Shown here: piece after piece, positions 23,543 to 32,214 of the stretch
How the letters are laid out: each line of letters opens with the position of its first letter
Numbering within the stretch: position 1 is the stretch's first letter
Source of the DNA: Gemmatimonadota bacterium
Lineage (GTDB): Bacteria > Gemmatimonadota > Gemmatimonadetes > Gemmatimonadales > Gemmatimonadaceae
Length of the DNA stretch: 64,000 nucleotides
Assembly (NCBI GenBank): GCA_016712265.1
Contig: JADJRJ010000031.1
Coordinates: forward strand, 1,364,001 to 1,428,000
Direction: 5' to 3'
Made by a program: the position numbers and the translations under genes
Notes under the pieces: model-generated
What the model saw: only the letters and a program-made list of their open reading frames with translations
What the model was told of the DNA's origin: nothing
The model's database searches: none

Positions 23543-26354
23543 AGCGTTGCCCTTGGGGGGCGGGCGCACCACGGTGTGTTGGCGTCCCCGCAGGGCGCGC
23601 CTGCTGAACGTACTGAGTCTCCTTTGCCTCCTGCCCGCAGCAGCCACCGCGCAAGGCGGTGGACGACTCGCGGGACGCGTGGTGGATGCCGGAAGCGCTC
23701 AGGCCATTTCGGGGGTCACCATTGTCGTGGGCGACAGCGCCGCGATCGTGGTAACGGACCTCGACGGGCGGTATCGCACCGGGCTGCTGCGTGTGGGCAA
23801 GTACAAGGTGCTCGCGCGACGCCTGGGGATGCAGCAGAAGCAGTACGACTCGATTGCGGTTGAGGACGGGCAAACGACGGTGGTGAACTTCGCTCTCTCC
23901 GCAGCCGCGGTCTCCCTTGAAGCGGTGGTCGTCAGCGCCGAGCGTGCCGATCGGGCGACGTCCGAGGCCGGCCTGCTCGCTGTGCAGCGGCGCGCCGCTT
24001 CGGCGTCTGACGGAATCAGCGCGGAACAAATCGCGCGCGCGCCGGATAGCGATGCCGGCGAGGCGGCCGTGCGTGTGCCTGGGGTGTCCATTGTGGACAA
24101 CAAGTACGTCGTGGTGCGCGGCCTGGCCGAACGGTACAGCAACACGCTGCTGAATGGTGTGGAGATCGCGTCTCCGGAGCCGTCGAAGAAGGTGGTGCCG
24201 ATGGACATCTTCCCGTCGTCGCTGATTGACGGGATCGTCGTCACCAAGAGTGCGACGCCGGACAAGCCTGGCGATTTCTCTGGTGGCAGCGTCGAGATTC
24301 GCACCAAGGAGTTCCCGGAGGAGTTCGTCTTTCAGTACAACCTCTCCGCGGGCGCCAACTCACTGGTGACCGGTCGGATGGTCGACTTGCCGGAGTGGAG
24401 GGGGCTCGACTACCTCGGCTTCGACGCCGGCAAGCGGCGTCGCGAACCGACGCTTCCGGCGTCCTTCGACGACCCGACGGCGGTGGAGCGATACCAGGAA
24501 TCCCTGCGGAACGAATGGACGCCGCGTATGCGCCGTGCGCTCCCGAACCTCGGACTCGGCGTGAACGTCGGGGACCAGAAGCAGTTCGGGTCCAGTGCCT
24601 TTGGGTACCTGACCTCGCTGACCTGGTCGAACAAGAACGAACTGCAGCCAGAGCGGCTCTTTCAGTTCCTGCTCGACCCAAATGCGAACCCCGCGCGGGG
24701 GTATGTCTTCCGGGAGCGACGGTCGGTGGTGGACTGGGGTGGGATCTTCAATACGGCCCTGCGCCTCGGGACCAATCACAAGTTCGGGTGGAAGAACCTC
24801 TACACACGGAACGCCGAGGAGTATTACGCCACGAACGAAGGGTTCAACGTTGACCTGAACGGGGCGTTCCGCGGCTACCAGTTCTCCTACATCACGCGCG
24901 ACCTGATCCAGACGCAGCTCACCGGCGAGCATATCGGGCAATTCATCCGGCCCTGGCGGGCGGAGTGGAAGGGCACAGTGAGCCGCTCGACGCGTGACGA
25001 GCCGGACAACCGCCAGGTGCCGTACGTGCGCCCGGATGACGACAGCTCGTTCTTCGTAGGGATCAACTCCGACTTCTGGTTCCGTTACCTGCAGGATGAC
25101 CTCAGGGCAGGCCAGGTGGACCTCTCGACGCAGCTCCCGTGGTTTGGTGGGCGTGAGACGATGTTCAAGGTGGGGGGATCGGCGCGTCGCAAGGTGCGCG
25201 AGTTCGACGCCAGGATCGCCGCGCTCTCCCTCAACCTGCAGGGCGCCTTGCCGCCGCGGATTGGCACGCTCCCCCCTGAGCGCCTCTTCCAGCCGGAGAA
25301 CGTCGGGGACTTCCTCATCGTGAACTTCCCCGGCAACCTCGCACAGCCGTATTCCGCGGACGATGACCTGTTTGCCGGGTACGCCATGCTGGACCTGCCG
25401 GTGTTCAGCTGGCTGCGCGTGGTCGGTGGTGCGCGGCTGGAGGATTGGCGGCTGAACCTGATGGACGGCGGGCGCGAGCGCTTCGCGATGGACTCCACGC
25501 TTGTCGCCACGACGCGGAACAACAAGGACGTGCTCTGGTCGGCGAATGCTACCGTGTCGCTCAGCGAGCGAATGAACCTACGGTTGGCAGCGTTCAAGAG
25601 CCTGTCGCGCCCGGACACCCGTGAGCTGTCGCGCGATGAGTATGTCGACCTGGTCGGGTCCTGTCCCCTGATCGGCAACCCGACCTTGCAGCGTACCCTC
25701 ATCACCAACGGCGACCTGCGGTGGGAGTGGTACCCGGGGCCCGGTGAGGTGATCTCGGTCAGCGGATTCTGGAAGTACTTCGAGCAGCCGATCATTCGCG
25801 CCATTACCGGCGACAACAACTGCCGCTTTACCTACAACAACGGGGAAGACGCGACGAACGTCGGGGCGGAGATCGATGTGCGGAAGGGGTTGTCGTTCCT
25901 GCCGGGGGCGCTCGGCAACCTCGCGGTCGGCGTCAACGGCACGTATGTGCAGTCCCGGCTGACCATCGACCCGCGCTTCGGAAACTACGATCGCGACCTG
26001 CCGCTGGAGGACCAGTCCCCCTGGCTGCTGAACGCGAACCTCAACTGGGTCGACCCGCGCGGCCGCATGGAGGCCTCGGTCCTGTACAACTGGTTCGACG
26101 ACCGGGTCTCGCGTTACGGGTTTCGCAGCGGCGGAGGTGGGGAGCAGGGCCCGAACATCATCGAGGAAGGGCGCGGCACGCTCGACGCCAAGGTGCAGTG
26201 GAAGGCGTCGCGCCAATGGACCGTGACCATGACCGGCAAGAACCTGACCGACAACCGCGTCACCTTCCGGCAGGACACGCGCCGTGGGGCGGTGCAAACC
26301 GGATACGCCCAGCCGGGCATCGGCGTGTCCCTTGGAGTGAGCCATGCGCGTTAG
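23529..26354 (+). CDS. TonB-dependent receptor with carboxypeptidase-regulatory-like N-terminal domain
   Basis: 941 residues from ATG 23529, preceded by AGAGGAAATTGC, a good ribosome-binding site. A long signal sequence ends near AAATAQGGG (about residue 42). Residues ~45-125 form a carboxypeptidase-regulatory-like domain (RLAGRVVDAGSAQAISGVTI). The plug domain spans ~145-265 (AAVRVPGVSIVDNKYVVVRG, NTLLNGVEIASPEPSKKVVP, GDFSGGSVEIRTKEFPEE), and the remainder is a 22-strand-type barrel with YNWFDDRVSRYG and WTVTMTGKNLTDNRVTF near the end. It ends SLGVSHAR, lacking the usual terminal Phe. It imports an unknown ligand in a TonB-dependent way. The next lipoprotein gene overlaps it by 11 bp. Confidence 0.93.
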   Translation: MSTSEALPLGGGRTTVCWRPRRARLLNVLSLLCLLPAAATAQGGGRLAGRVVDAGSAQAISGVTIVVGDSAAIVVTDLDGRYRTGLLRVGKYKVLARRLGMQQKQYDSIAVEDGQTTVVNFALSAAAVSLEAVVVSAERADRATSEAGLLAVQRRAASASDGISAEQIARAPDSDAGEAAVRVPGVSIVDNKYVVVRGLAERYSNTLLNGVEIASPEPSKKVVPMDIFPSSLIDGIVVTKSATPDKPGDFSGGSVEIRTKEFPEEFVFQYNLSAGANSLVTGRMVDLPEWRGLDYLGFDAGKRRREPTLPASFDDPTAVERYQESLRNEWTPRMRRALPNLGLGVNVGDQKQFGSSAFGYLTSLTWSNKNELQPERLFQFLLDPNANPARGYVFRERRSVVDWGGIFNTALRLGTNHKFGWKNLYTRNAEEYYATNEGFNVDLNGAFRGYQFSYITRDLIQTQLTGEHIGQFIRPWRAEWKGTVSRSTRDEPDNRQVPYVRPDDDSSFFVGINSDFWFRYLQDDLRAGQVDLSTQLPWFGGRETMFKVGGSARRKVREFDARIAALSLNLQGALPPRIGTLPPERLFQPENVGDFLIVNFPGNLAQPYSADDDLFAGYAMLDLPVFSWLRVVGGARLEDWRLNLMDGGRERFAMDSTLVATTRNNKDVLWSANATVSLSERMNLRLAAFKSLSRPDTRELSRDEYVDLVGSCPLIGNPTLQRTLITNGDLRWEWYPGPGEVISVSGFWKYFEQPIIRAITGDNNCRFTYNNGEDATNVGAEIDVRKGLSFLPGALGNLAVGVNGTYVQSRLTIDPRFGNYDRDLPLEDQSPWLLNANLNWVDPRGRMEASVLYNWFDDRVSRYGFRSGGGGEQGPNIIEEGRGTLDAKVQWKASRQWTVTMTGKNLTDNRVTFRQDTRRGAVQTGYAQPGIGVSLGVSHAR

Positions 26355-29300
26355 GCACTGGTTACCCGGCCTTGGAACGCTGGCGGTTCTTGCCGCCTGC
26401 GGCACCGAACAGACGGCCGTCGATGCGGCGCCGACCGCTGCAGCCCTCCGTGTGGAGGCCGTAGGCGTCAGTTCGGTGTCGATTTCGTGGGACCGAGTGA
26501 ATGCCGCCAATGTGACGGGATATGAGTTGCAGCGGCGCGAAGACCTGAACGGGCCCTTCCGTCCCGTGGGGGGCAGCATCCCGCAGGCCGCCGGTCGTAT
26601 CACGGTCTTCGACAACGAGGTCAAGCCGGAGACCTACTATGGCTATCGTGTCCTGACGCTCACGACTCTTGGCGGGCGATCCGGCCCGTCGACCGTGGGT
26701 GGGGCGCGCACCCCTTCGTTGCCCACGCTCGTCGTGACCGTCACCACGACAGCGCCGAACGACGGCTCCATGGACCCGGACGGGTATGTGGCCACCGTCC
26801 TCGGGCCGCGCGATACGGTCACGACCTCGATCGGGACCAACGGGCAGCGGCGCCTGGGCGCCCTGCGGGCGGGGAACTACCTGGTGGTGCTACGTGGTCT
26901 TGCCCGTAATTGTGATTTCCAGACGGGCGACTCGCTCCGGACGGCGGTGGTCACTGACATCGGCCTCGAGACCGAGACCTCTGTCCGCTTTGATGTGTCC
27001 TGTCGAGATCCGCGCCGCGGCAGTGTTGTCATCCGATACGAGCAGGATGGCGATACCACCGATGCCGACGGGGTGGGGCTCAGCGTCACGGGACTCCTGA
27101 CCGAGCCTGATCCCGTCGATACCACGCGGGTGTTCGTGCGCACGGAACGGATCCAGACGCGCATCGCGACCTACCGCTACGACAATCTCCGAGGCGGTCA
27201 GTACGAAGTGACGCTCAGCGACATTGCGGCCGTGTGCAACGTGATTGGCAACCGCCGTCGCACCGTGACGGTGAAGGCGCTTTCGCTGGACACGCTGCGC
27301 TTCAATGCCAGCTGCTCCCGCCCGCAACAGCTCCCTGATACCGTGGGGAAGCCCGTGGTTCTGGAGCACGTGTGGTCTGCGGATGCTGCGCCGACAGGAA
27401 CGAAGGTGTCCCTCACCACCACCTTTGATGGGACGCGCCTGCCGACAACCTCTTTCCAGGGGGTGTCGTTCGACGTGGGCTACTCGCCAACGGTCCTTCG
27501 CTTCGACTCCGTTCGCAAGGCCGACATCGGCACCCTGACGTCTAACGGACGGAGCAATCCGGGGTTGGTGCTGATGGCAGGCCTCGAAACGGACCCGGGT
27601 GGCTTTAGCGGCCGCATCGTGCTCGGTCGGATCTGGTTTACGGTGATTGGCGCGACCGGGACCAGCACGAGAACCGGCACCGTGCTCAAGTCGCTGCGTC
27701 CGGTCGGCGTGGGGAGCCCGGAGGAGGTCAGCAAGCTCCGTGCGCGGGAAGCCACCTTCACGGTCGGCACCTTCACGACACAGAACGTGCCGCCGGTGGC
27801 GCGTGCGAATGGTCCCTACGCGGCCACTGCAGGCGTGGCGATCCGCCTCTCGGCGATCGGTTCGACCGATCCCGACGGGCGTGTCACTGCCTGGCAGTGG
27901 GACTTTGGCGATGGGACCCCGCGGGTGAATGGGGAAACGGTGGACCACGTCTATGAGAACGCGGGCACCTTCACGGCGTCTGTCACGGTGACGGACGACA
28001 AGGGGGCGACCCATACCGACCAGGCGCGGGTCACAGTCACGAACTCCGGGGCCCCGAATGTCGCCCCGACGGCGCGCATCTCGGCGCCGGCGAGTGCTAC
28101 GGTCAACAGCTCGGTCACCTTCAGTGGGACGCAGTCCACGGACCCTGATGGGACGATTCAGTCATACGCGTGGGCCTTTGGCGACGGGACCATCAGTTCG
28201 GGTCCGACGGTCGCCAAGGTCTACAGCGCCCCAGGCACCTACAACGCGACGCTCACGGTCACCGATAACCGCAACGCGCGGTCGACGGCTTCGCACGTCA
28301 TCACCATCACGGCGGCGAACCCGGGAACGACGCCGTTCTCATGGAATGCGACCTTCAGTGCGGTCGACCAGGTGAACCAGAGCGTGGATCTGACATTGAC
28401 GCTCGATCTGTCGGCGGACATCCCCGAGACGCCGGGACCCGAGGAGCTCAGTTCGTTCCTGGTGGATTCACTCAAGTGGGACCCCGTCATCCTGCGACTG
28501 GACGCGTTCAACTTTGGTCCGGGTCAACAGCAGACCGTGGACCAGTCGGATATCGCGCGTGGCAAGGTACGGTTCAGCGGTGGCACGGCGCCGGGGCAGA
28601 ATCGTGGGGTGCTGACCATCGCGCGTCTGCGGTTCAAGGTCCTCGGCGGCCTGGGCGCGAGGGCCACCACCTTTACGGCGCTCGGCCCGCTCGTCGGCAC
28701 GCCGGCCACCGGGTCCTTCAACTACCGGCCGAAGACCGATGTGCGCGAGGCCTCGTTTGTGAACGGGCCTCCAGTGCAGACGGGGACGATCCTTGGGGCG
28801 GTGACGTCCCCACAGAAGGGCAACATCCAGGGAGCGACGATCACGGTGAGCGGTGGCCTGAGCGCGACCACCGCGGCCAATGGCTCGTACAGCGTGGCAA
28901 ACGTGCCGAGTGGGAGTCGCACGGTGACCGTGTCCGGATTGCCGAGTGACTGCACGGCGCCGCCGGCGCAGAGCGTGACTGTCACCGGTGGCGGAGTACA
29001 CACCGTGAACTTCGCGGTCACGTGCACACCGCCGCCACCGACAGGGACCGTGACAGGTCTCGTGACCTCGAGTCTCGGTGGCGTGATCGCCGGGGCCACG
29101 GTGACGATTGCGCCGAACACGACGACGACGGACAGCACCGGGCGGTACACGATCGCGGGGGCGCCGTCACCCACGGGATCGATCCAAGTGACTGCCGGTG
29201 GGTGCACGTCGCGGACGGTGATCTACAACGGACTGGTGGCGAATGACACACTCACGCAGGATGTGCTGTTGACCTGCCAGCCGACGGGTGGGGCGACCTA

Positions 29301-29757
29301 TCCGTTCACCCTCACGTGGGGGAACATCACCAACACCGGCCCGACGGGTCGCCAGGTGACCGCGATCTTCGCGATCGACATGGGACCGGCCCCTGGGCGT
29401 CCCGACGTGAACGGGAGCGGCGCGGACGAACTCGTCGCGCTGAACTGGACGCTGCAGTATGCGAGCACCGCGCTCGCCTACCGGTCGCGCACGATTCTGG
29501 CGAGCAACCTGGACCTGATCGCCGTGGGGAATCCGTCGCCCGGGCTGACCAACCTGGCGCAGACCAGCTCGCAGAACCTCACCGATAGCGGCAACATTCA
29601 GTTGGTGCGGGTGACCTTCGACATCGTGTCCGGCTTCTCGGGAACGGTGACGCCGACGATCACGCTGAACCAGGCGCGCGCCGGCTCGTTCTCCGCCGCA
29701 GTGAACGTGGATTCGTCAGTGCGGATTGGGACGGTGCCGACGCTGACCGTGCCCTGA
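26344..29757 (+). CDS. Multidomain surface lipoprotein: FN3, cohesin-like, two PKD, regulatory-like repeats
   Basis: 1137 residues, lipobox LAAC (Cys19). Approximate order: fibronectin-III-like 35-115; beta-sandwich region 125-330; cohesin-like 335-475 (GVSFDVGYSPTVLRFDSVR); PKD 480-565 and 570-655 (WDFGDGT, AFGDGT and STDPDG signatures); a second cohesin-like 662-805 (LVDSLKWDPVILRLDAFNFG); two carboxypeptidase-regulatory-like repeats 810-975 (GAVTSPQKGNIQGATITVSG, GLVTSSLGGVIAGATVTIAP); and a C-terminal module 985-1137 (ITNTGPTGRQV, GADELVALNWTLQYA) shared with the proteins at 30005 and 36496. It overlaps the TonB receptor by 11 bp, so the two are probably coupled; SusD-like behaviour as a partner lipoprotein is conceivable but there is no SusD similarity. 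Confidence 0.88.
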   Translation: MRVRHWLPGLGTLAVLAACGTEQTAVDAAPTAAALRVEAVGVSSVSISWDRVNAANVTGYELQRREDLNGPFRPVGGSIPQAAGRITVFDNEVKPETYYGYRVLTLTTLGGRSGPSTVGGARTPSLPTLVVTVTTTAPNDGSMDPDGYVATVLGPRDTVTTSIGTNGQRRLGALRAGNYLVVLRGLARNCDFQTGDSLRTAVVTDIGLETETSVRFDVSCRDPRRGSVVIRYEQDGDTTDADGVGLSVTGLLTEPDPVDTTRVFVRTERIQTRIATYRYDNLRGGQYEVTLSDIAAVCNVIGNRRRTVTVKALSLDTLRFNASCSRPQQLPDTVGKPVVLEHVWSADAAPTGTKVSLTTTFDGTRLPTTSFQGVSFDVGYSPTVLRFDSVRKADIGTLTSNGRSNPGLVLMAGLETDPGGFSGRIVLGRIWFTVIGATGTSTRTGTVLKSLRPVGVGSPEEVSKLRAREATFTVGTFTTQNVPPVARANGPYAATAGVAIRLSAIGSTDPDGRVTAWQWDFGDGTPRVNGETVDHVYENAGTFTASVTVTDDKGATHTDQARVTVTNSGAPNVAPTARISAPASATVNSSVTFSGTQSTDPDGTIQSYAWAFGDGTISSGPTVAKVYSAPGTYNATLTVTDNRNARSTASHVITITAANPGTTPFSWNATFSAVDQVNQSVDLTLTLDLSADIPETPGPEELSSFLVDSLKWDPVILRLDAFNFGPGQQQTVDQSDIARGKVRFSGGTAPGQNRGVLTIARLRFKVLGGLGARATTFTALGPLVGTPATGSFNYRPKTDVREASFVNGPPVQTGTILGAVTSPQKGNIQGATITVSGGLSATTAANGSYSVANVPSGSRTVTVSGLPSDCTAPPAQSVTVTGGGVHTVNFAVTCTPPPPTGTVTGLVTSSLGGVIAGATVTIAPNTTTTDSTGRYTIAGAPSPTGSIQVTAGGCTSRTVIYNGLVANDTLTQDVLLTCQPTGGATYPFTLTWGNITNTGPTGRQVTAIFAIDMGPAPGRPDVNGSGADELVALNWTLQYASTALAYRSRTILASNLDLIAVGNPSPGLTNLAQTSSQNLTDSGNIQLVRVTFDIVSGFSGTVTPTITLNQARAGSFSAAVNVDSSVRIGTVPTLTVP

Positions 29758-29773
29758 GACGGGGAGCGGTGGG

Positions 29774-29815
29774 ACGCGCGGGAGGCCCGGATCGGGTCTC
29801 CCGCGCGTTGCGTTT
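29774..29815 (+). terminator. Strong hairpin terminator after the PKD lipoprotein
   Basis: A 16-bp stem, from ACGCGCGGGAGGCCCG to CGGGTCTCCCGCGCGT with one G-T wobble and a 3-base loop (GAT), is followed by TGCGTTT. It lies 16 bp after the stop codon and clearly ends the TonB-receptor transcript. Confidence 0.85.
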
Positions 29816-30004
29816 CGGGCTGCAGGAGGCGGCCGCGTTGCCGTTACATGGTGCGTCACGGATGCGCCCATTTCGGTGACCTGTTCCGCACAGCACCGGT
29901 ACGGCCGGCACGGACCCGCTGTGACCTCGCGCACCCATCATCTGCTTGCTCGCAAAACGCCGAATTGGCGGCGTTCGAGCGAATCCCCCATGGAGGAACA
30001 AGCA
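29816..30004 (+). promoter_or_regulatory. Promoter region of the modular lipoprotein operon
   Basis: Between the terminator and ATG 30005. GTTAC, GTCAC and GTGAC pentamers start at 29843, 29855 and 29876 (spacings 12 and 21), with another GTGAC at 29931. The end is GGAGGAACAAGCA directly before the ATG, a near-ideal Shine-Dalgarno. An exact promoter hexamer pair cannot be chosen with confidence. Confidence 0.45.
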
Positions 30005-32119
30005 ATGCAGCTGACGCGCACCAGCGCCGGCCGTCGCTTCTTCACCACCGCAGCCGCGGGACTTGCATTAGTCCTGGCCGCGTGTGGAAAAGAAGCGGGG
30101 GTCGGTCCGGTCAATCCGGAGCTTCCCAGCAACCCGGTCATTCCCCCGCAGTATCGTGGCGCCGCTTTCGTCGTTGACGTAAGCTCGCTCAAGAAGTCGA
30201 TCCGCATCACCCCCCCGCAGGGCTCCATCCGCAACGCGATCACCAACGCGACGACCAATATCGCGGGCGACTTCGCGCGTGGTGTGCCGAAGCTCGGCAA
30301 CCCGGCGAACGAAGACCAGACCTTCTCCTCGTTGCTCGGTGGTGACGTCGTCGACCTCGTCGCGACCAACTACCAGGCGGGCGCCCTTGGCGCGGTGCAG
30401 CCGAACAAGATCCTCATCACGTTCGACCTTCAGATCAACAACAAGCTCAACGGCGTTGACCTGATCCTCCCGACCTGGCCGGCTCCCCCCGCGGGCGCTG
30501 CCGGGCCGCTGCTCTTCCCGTTTGAAATCGGCGTGACCACGACCAGCGGTGGTGTGTCGGTCGGTGGCGCTGGCAACGAAGTCATCGTGTCCTCGCCGCG
30601 CGGTGGCGCGGTGACCGTCTCGAACGATTGGGACGGCAACGGCACCCCGGGTTCGGGCGCGCCGCACAACTTCTTCAACGACGTCGGCTGCACCGCGACG
30701 GCCAATGACTGCTTCCGCAACGAAGAGTACGCCGCGATCCCGGCCCTCGGGTCGTCCGCTGCTCGTCGCGTCGGCTTCCTCATTGACCCGACCGTTGGCG
30801 ACTTCCGCGTGAAGATGATCCTGGCTGCTGACCTCCGGAACGCCGGTGGCCCGGCGCAGTTCGGCACGGTCGACGGCACCGTCACCTCGCCGCAGGTTGG
30901 CCCGATCTCGGGCGCTTCGATCAGCATCAGCGGCGGTTTCTCGGGCACGACCGGCGCGACCGGTTCGTACTCGGTGTCCAACGTCGGCGTCGGTGCGCGC
31001 ACGGTCTCCGTGAGCAACCTCCCGGCGGGCTGTACGGCTCCGGCCTCGCAGTCGGTTACGGTCACGAACGGTGGAACCTCGACCGCGAACTTCTCGGTCA
31101 CCTGCGCCGTGCCGACCGGCAACGTCGCTGGTGCGATCTCCTCGAGCCTCGGTGGTGCGCTCGCGGGTGTCTCCGTCACGGTGACCCCGACGGGTGGTTC
31201 CGCTTCGGCCCCGGCGACGACGAGCGCTGCTGGTGCCTACAGCATCACGGTCCCGGTTGGCCCGGGCACCGGTGCGGTGACCCTCGGCAACCTGCCGGCC
31301 AACTGCACCAACCCCGGCGCGACGAACTACTCCGGCCTGACGAGCGGTGGCACGGTGACGTTGAACGTCACGGTGACCTGCACGGCTCCGCCGCAGTTCG
31401 GCACGCTGACCGGTACGGTTTCCTCGAGCCTCGGCGGCATCGTCGCGGGCGCGACGGTCTCCGTTGGTGCGGCCACGACGACCACGAACGCCAGCGGCGT
31501 GTACACGCTGCCGAACGTTCCGGTTGGCGCGGGCACGGTCTCCTTCTCCGCGTCGAGCTGCACGGCCGGGACGGCCCCCTATTCGGGCCTCACGAACGGC
31601 GGCACGGTGACGGTGAACACCACGTTGACCTGCACGGTTCCGGTCTTCCAGTATCCGTTCACGGCGACCTGGGGCGCGATCACGAACACCGGTCCGACGG
31701 GCCGTCAGGTCCAGGTGACCTTCGCCATCGACATGGGCTCGGCCCCTGGCCGTGCTGACGTCAATGGTGCAGCCGCCGACGAACTCGTTGCCGCGAACTG
31801 GACCTTCCAGTTCAACGGCGCGGCCCTGACGTACCAGGCCCGGACGATCATCGGTGGCACCAACGGCGGGCTCGACCTCATCGCGGTCGGCAACCCGTCG
31901 TCGGGCCTCACGAACTTCGCCCAGACGTCGTCGCAGAATCTCACGGAGCAGGGTGTCATTCAGCTGGTCCGTGTGACGTACAACATCGCGGCCGGCTTCT
32001 CCGGCACGATCACCCCGACCATCACGCTCAACCAGCTGCGCGCGGGTTCGTTCGCGGCGCCGGTGAACGTGGATAACAGCGGCCAGGTTGTTGCGCCGCC
32101 GACCCTCACGGTTCCCTGA
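30005..32119 (+). CDS. Modular surface lipoprotein, paralogue A (new N-domain, three regulatory-like repeats, shared C-module)
   Basis: 704 residues from ATG 30005 (Shine-Dalgarno GGAGGAA; lipobox LAAC, Cys27). Residues ~45-280 are the locus-specific N-domain: LGGDVVDLVATNYQAGALGA, FDLQINNKLNGVDLILPTWP, NDWDGNGTPGSGAPHNFFND, and VGFLIDPTVGDFRVKMILAA. Three carboxypeptidase-regulatory-like repeats follow (283-365, 371-460, 464-545; GTVTSPQVGPISGAS, GAISSSLGGALAGVS, GTVSSSLGGIVAGAT). The C-module 548-704 (TNTGPTGRQVQVTFAIDMGS, DVNGAAADELVAANWTFQFN) nearly matches that of the protein at 26344. Codons for Gly, Ala, Val and Arg shift toward GGT, GCT, GTT and CGT compared with its neighbours, suggesting high expression. 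Function is unknown; surface exposure is likely. Confidence 0.87.
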   Translation: MQLTRTSAGRRFFTTAAAGLALVLAACGKEAGVGPVNPELPSNPVIPPQYRGAAFVVDVSSLKKSIRITPPQGSIRNAITNATTNIAGDFARGVPKLGNPANEDQTFSSLLGGDVVDLVATNYQAGALGAVQPNKILITFDLQINNKLNGVDLILPTWPAPPAGAAGPLLFPFEIGVTTTSGGVSVGGAGNEVIVSSPRGGAVTVSNDWDGNGTPGSGAPHNFFNDVGCTATANDCFRNEEYAAIPALGSSAARRVGFLIDPTVGDFRVKMILAADLRNAGGPAQFGTVDGTVTSPQVGPISGASISISGGFSGTTGATGSYSVSNVGVGARTVSVSNLPAGCTAPASQSVTVTNGGTSTANFSVTCAVPTGNVAGAISSSLGGALAGVSVTVTPTGGSASAPATTSAAGAYSITVPVGPGTGAVTLGNLPANCTNPGATNYSGLTSGGTVTLNVTVTCTAPPQFGTLTGTVSSSLGGIVAGATVSVGAATTTTNASGVYTLPNVPVGAGTVSFSASSCTAGTAPYSGLTNGGTVTVNTTLTCTVPVFQYPFTATWGAITNTGPTGRQVQVTFAIDMGSAPGRADVNGAAADELVAANWTFQFNGAALTYQARTIIGGTNGGLDLIAVGNPSSGLTNFAQTSSQNLTEQGVIQLVRVTYNIAAGFSGTITPTITLNQLRAGSFAAPVNVDNSGQVVAPPTLTVP

Positions 32120-32129
32120 CCGGAACCAT

Positions 32130-32172
32130 CCATGGATGTCGCTGCCGTCACGTCCGGCAGCGGCATCCATGG
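32130..32172 (+). terminator. 18-bp stem hairpin between paralogue A and the cohesin/dockerin gene
   Basis: CCATGGATGTCGCTGCCG pairs base for base (one T-G wobble) with CGGCAGCGGCATCCATGG around the loop TCACGTC. It begins 11 bp after the stop of the upstream gene and ends 42 bp before the next ATG. No T-run follows. It could be a terminator, an attenuator that lowers expression of the downstream gene, or a 3'-end stabiliser for the abundant upstream message. Confidence 0.75.
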
Positions 32173-32214
32173 ACCTGGCTCGACTCACGCCTACTCCACA
32201 GGAGTTCCCTACAG

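Noticed and set aside
30068..32188. 706-codon open frame on the minus strand
   Set aside because: Antisense to paralogue A, whose reading frame has a lipobox, ribosome-binding site and homologous repeats.
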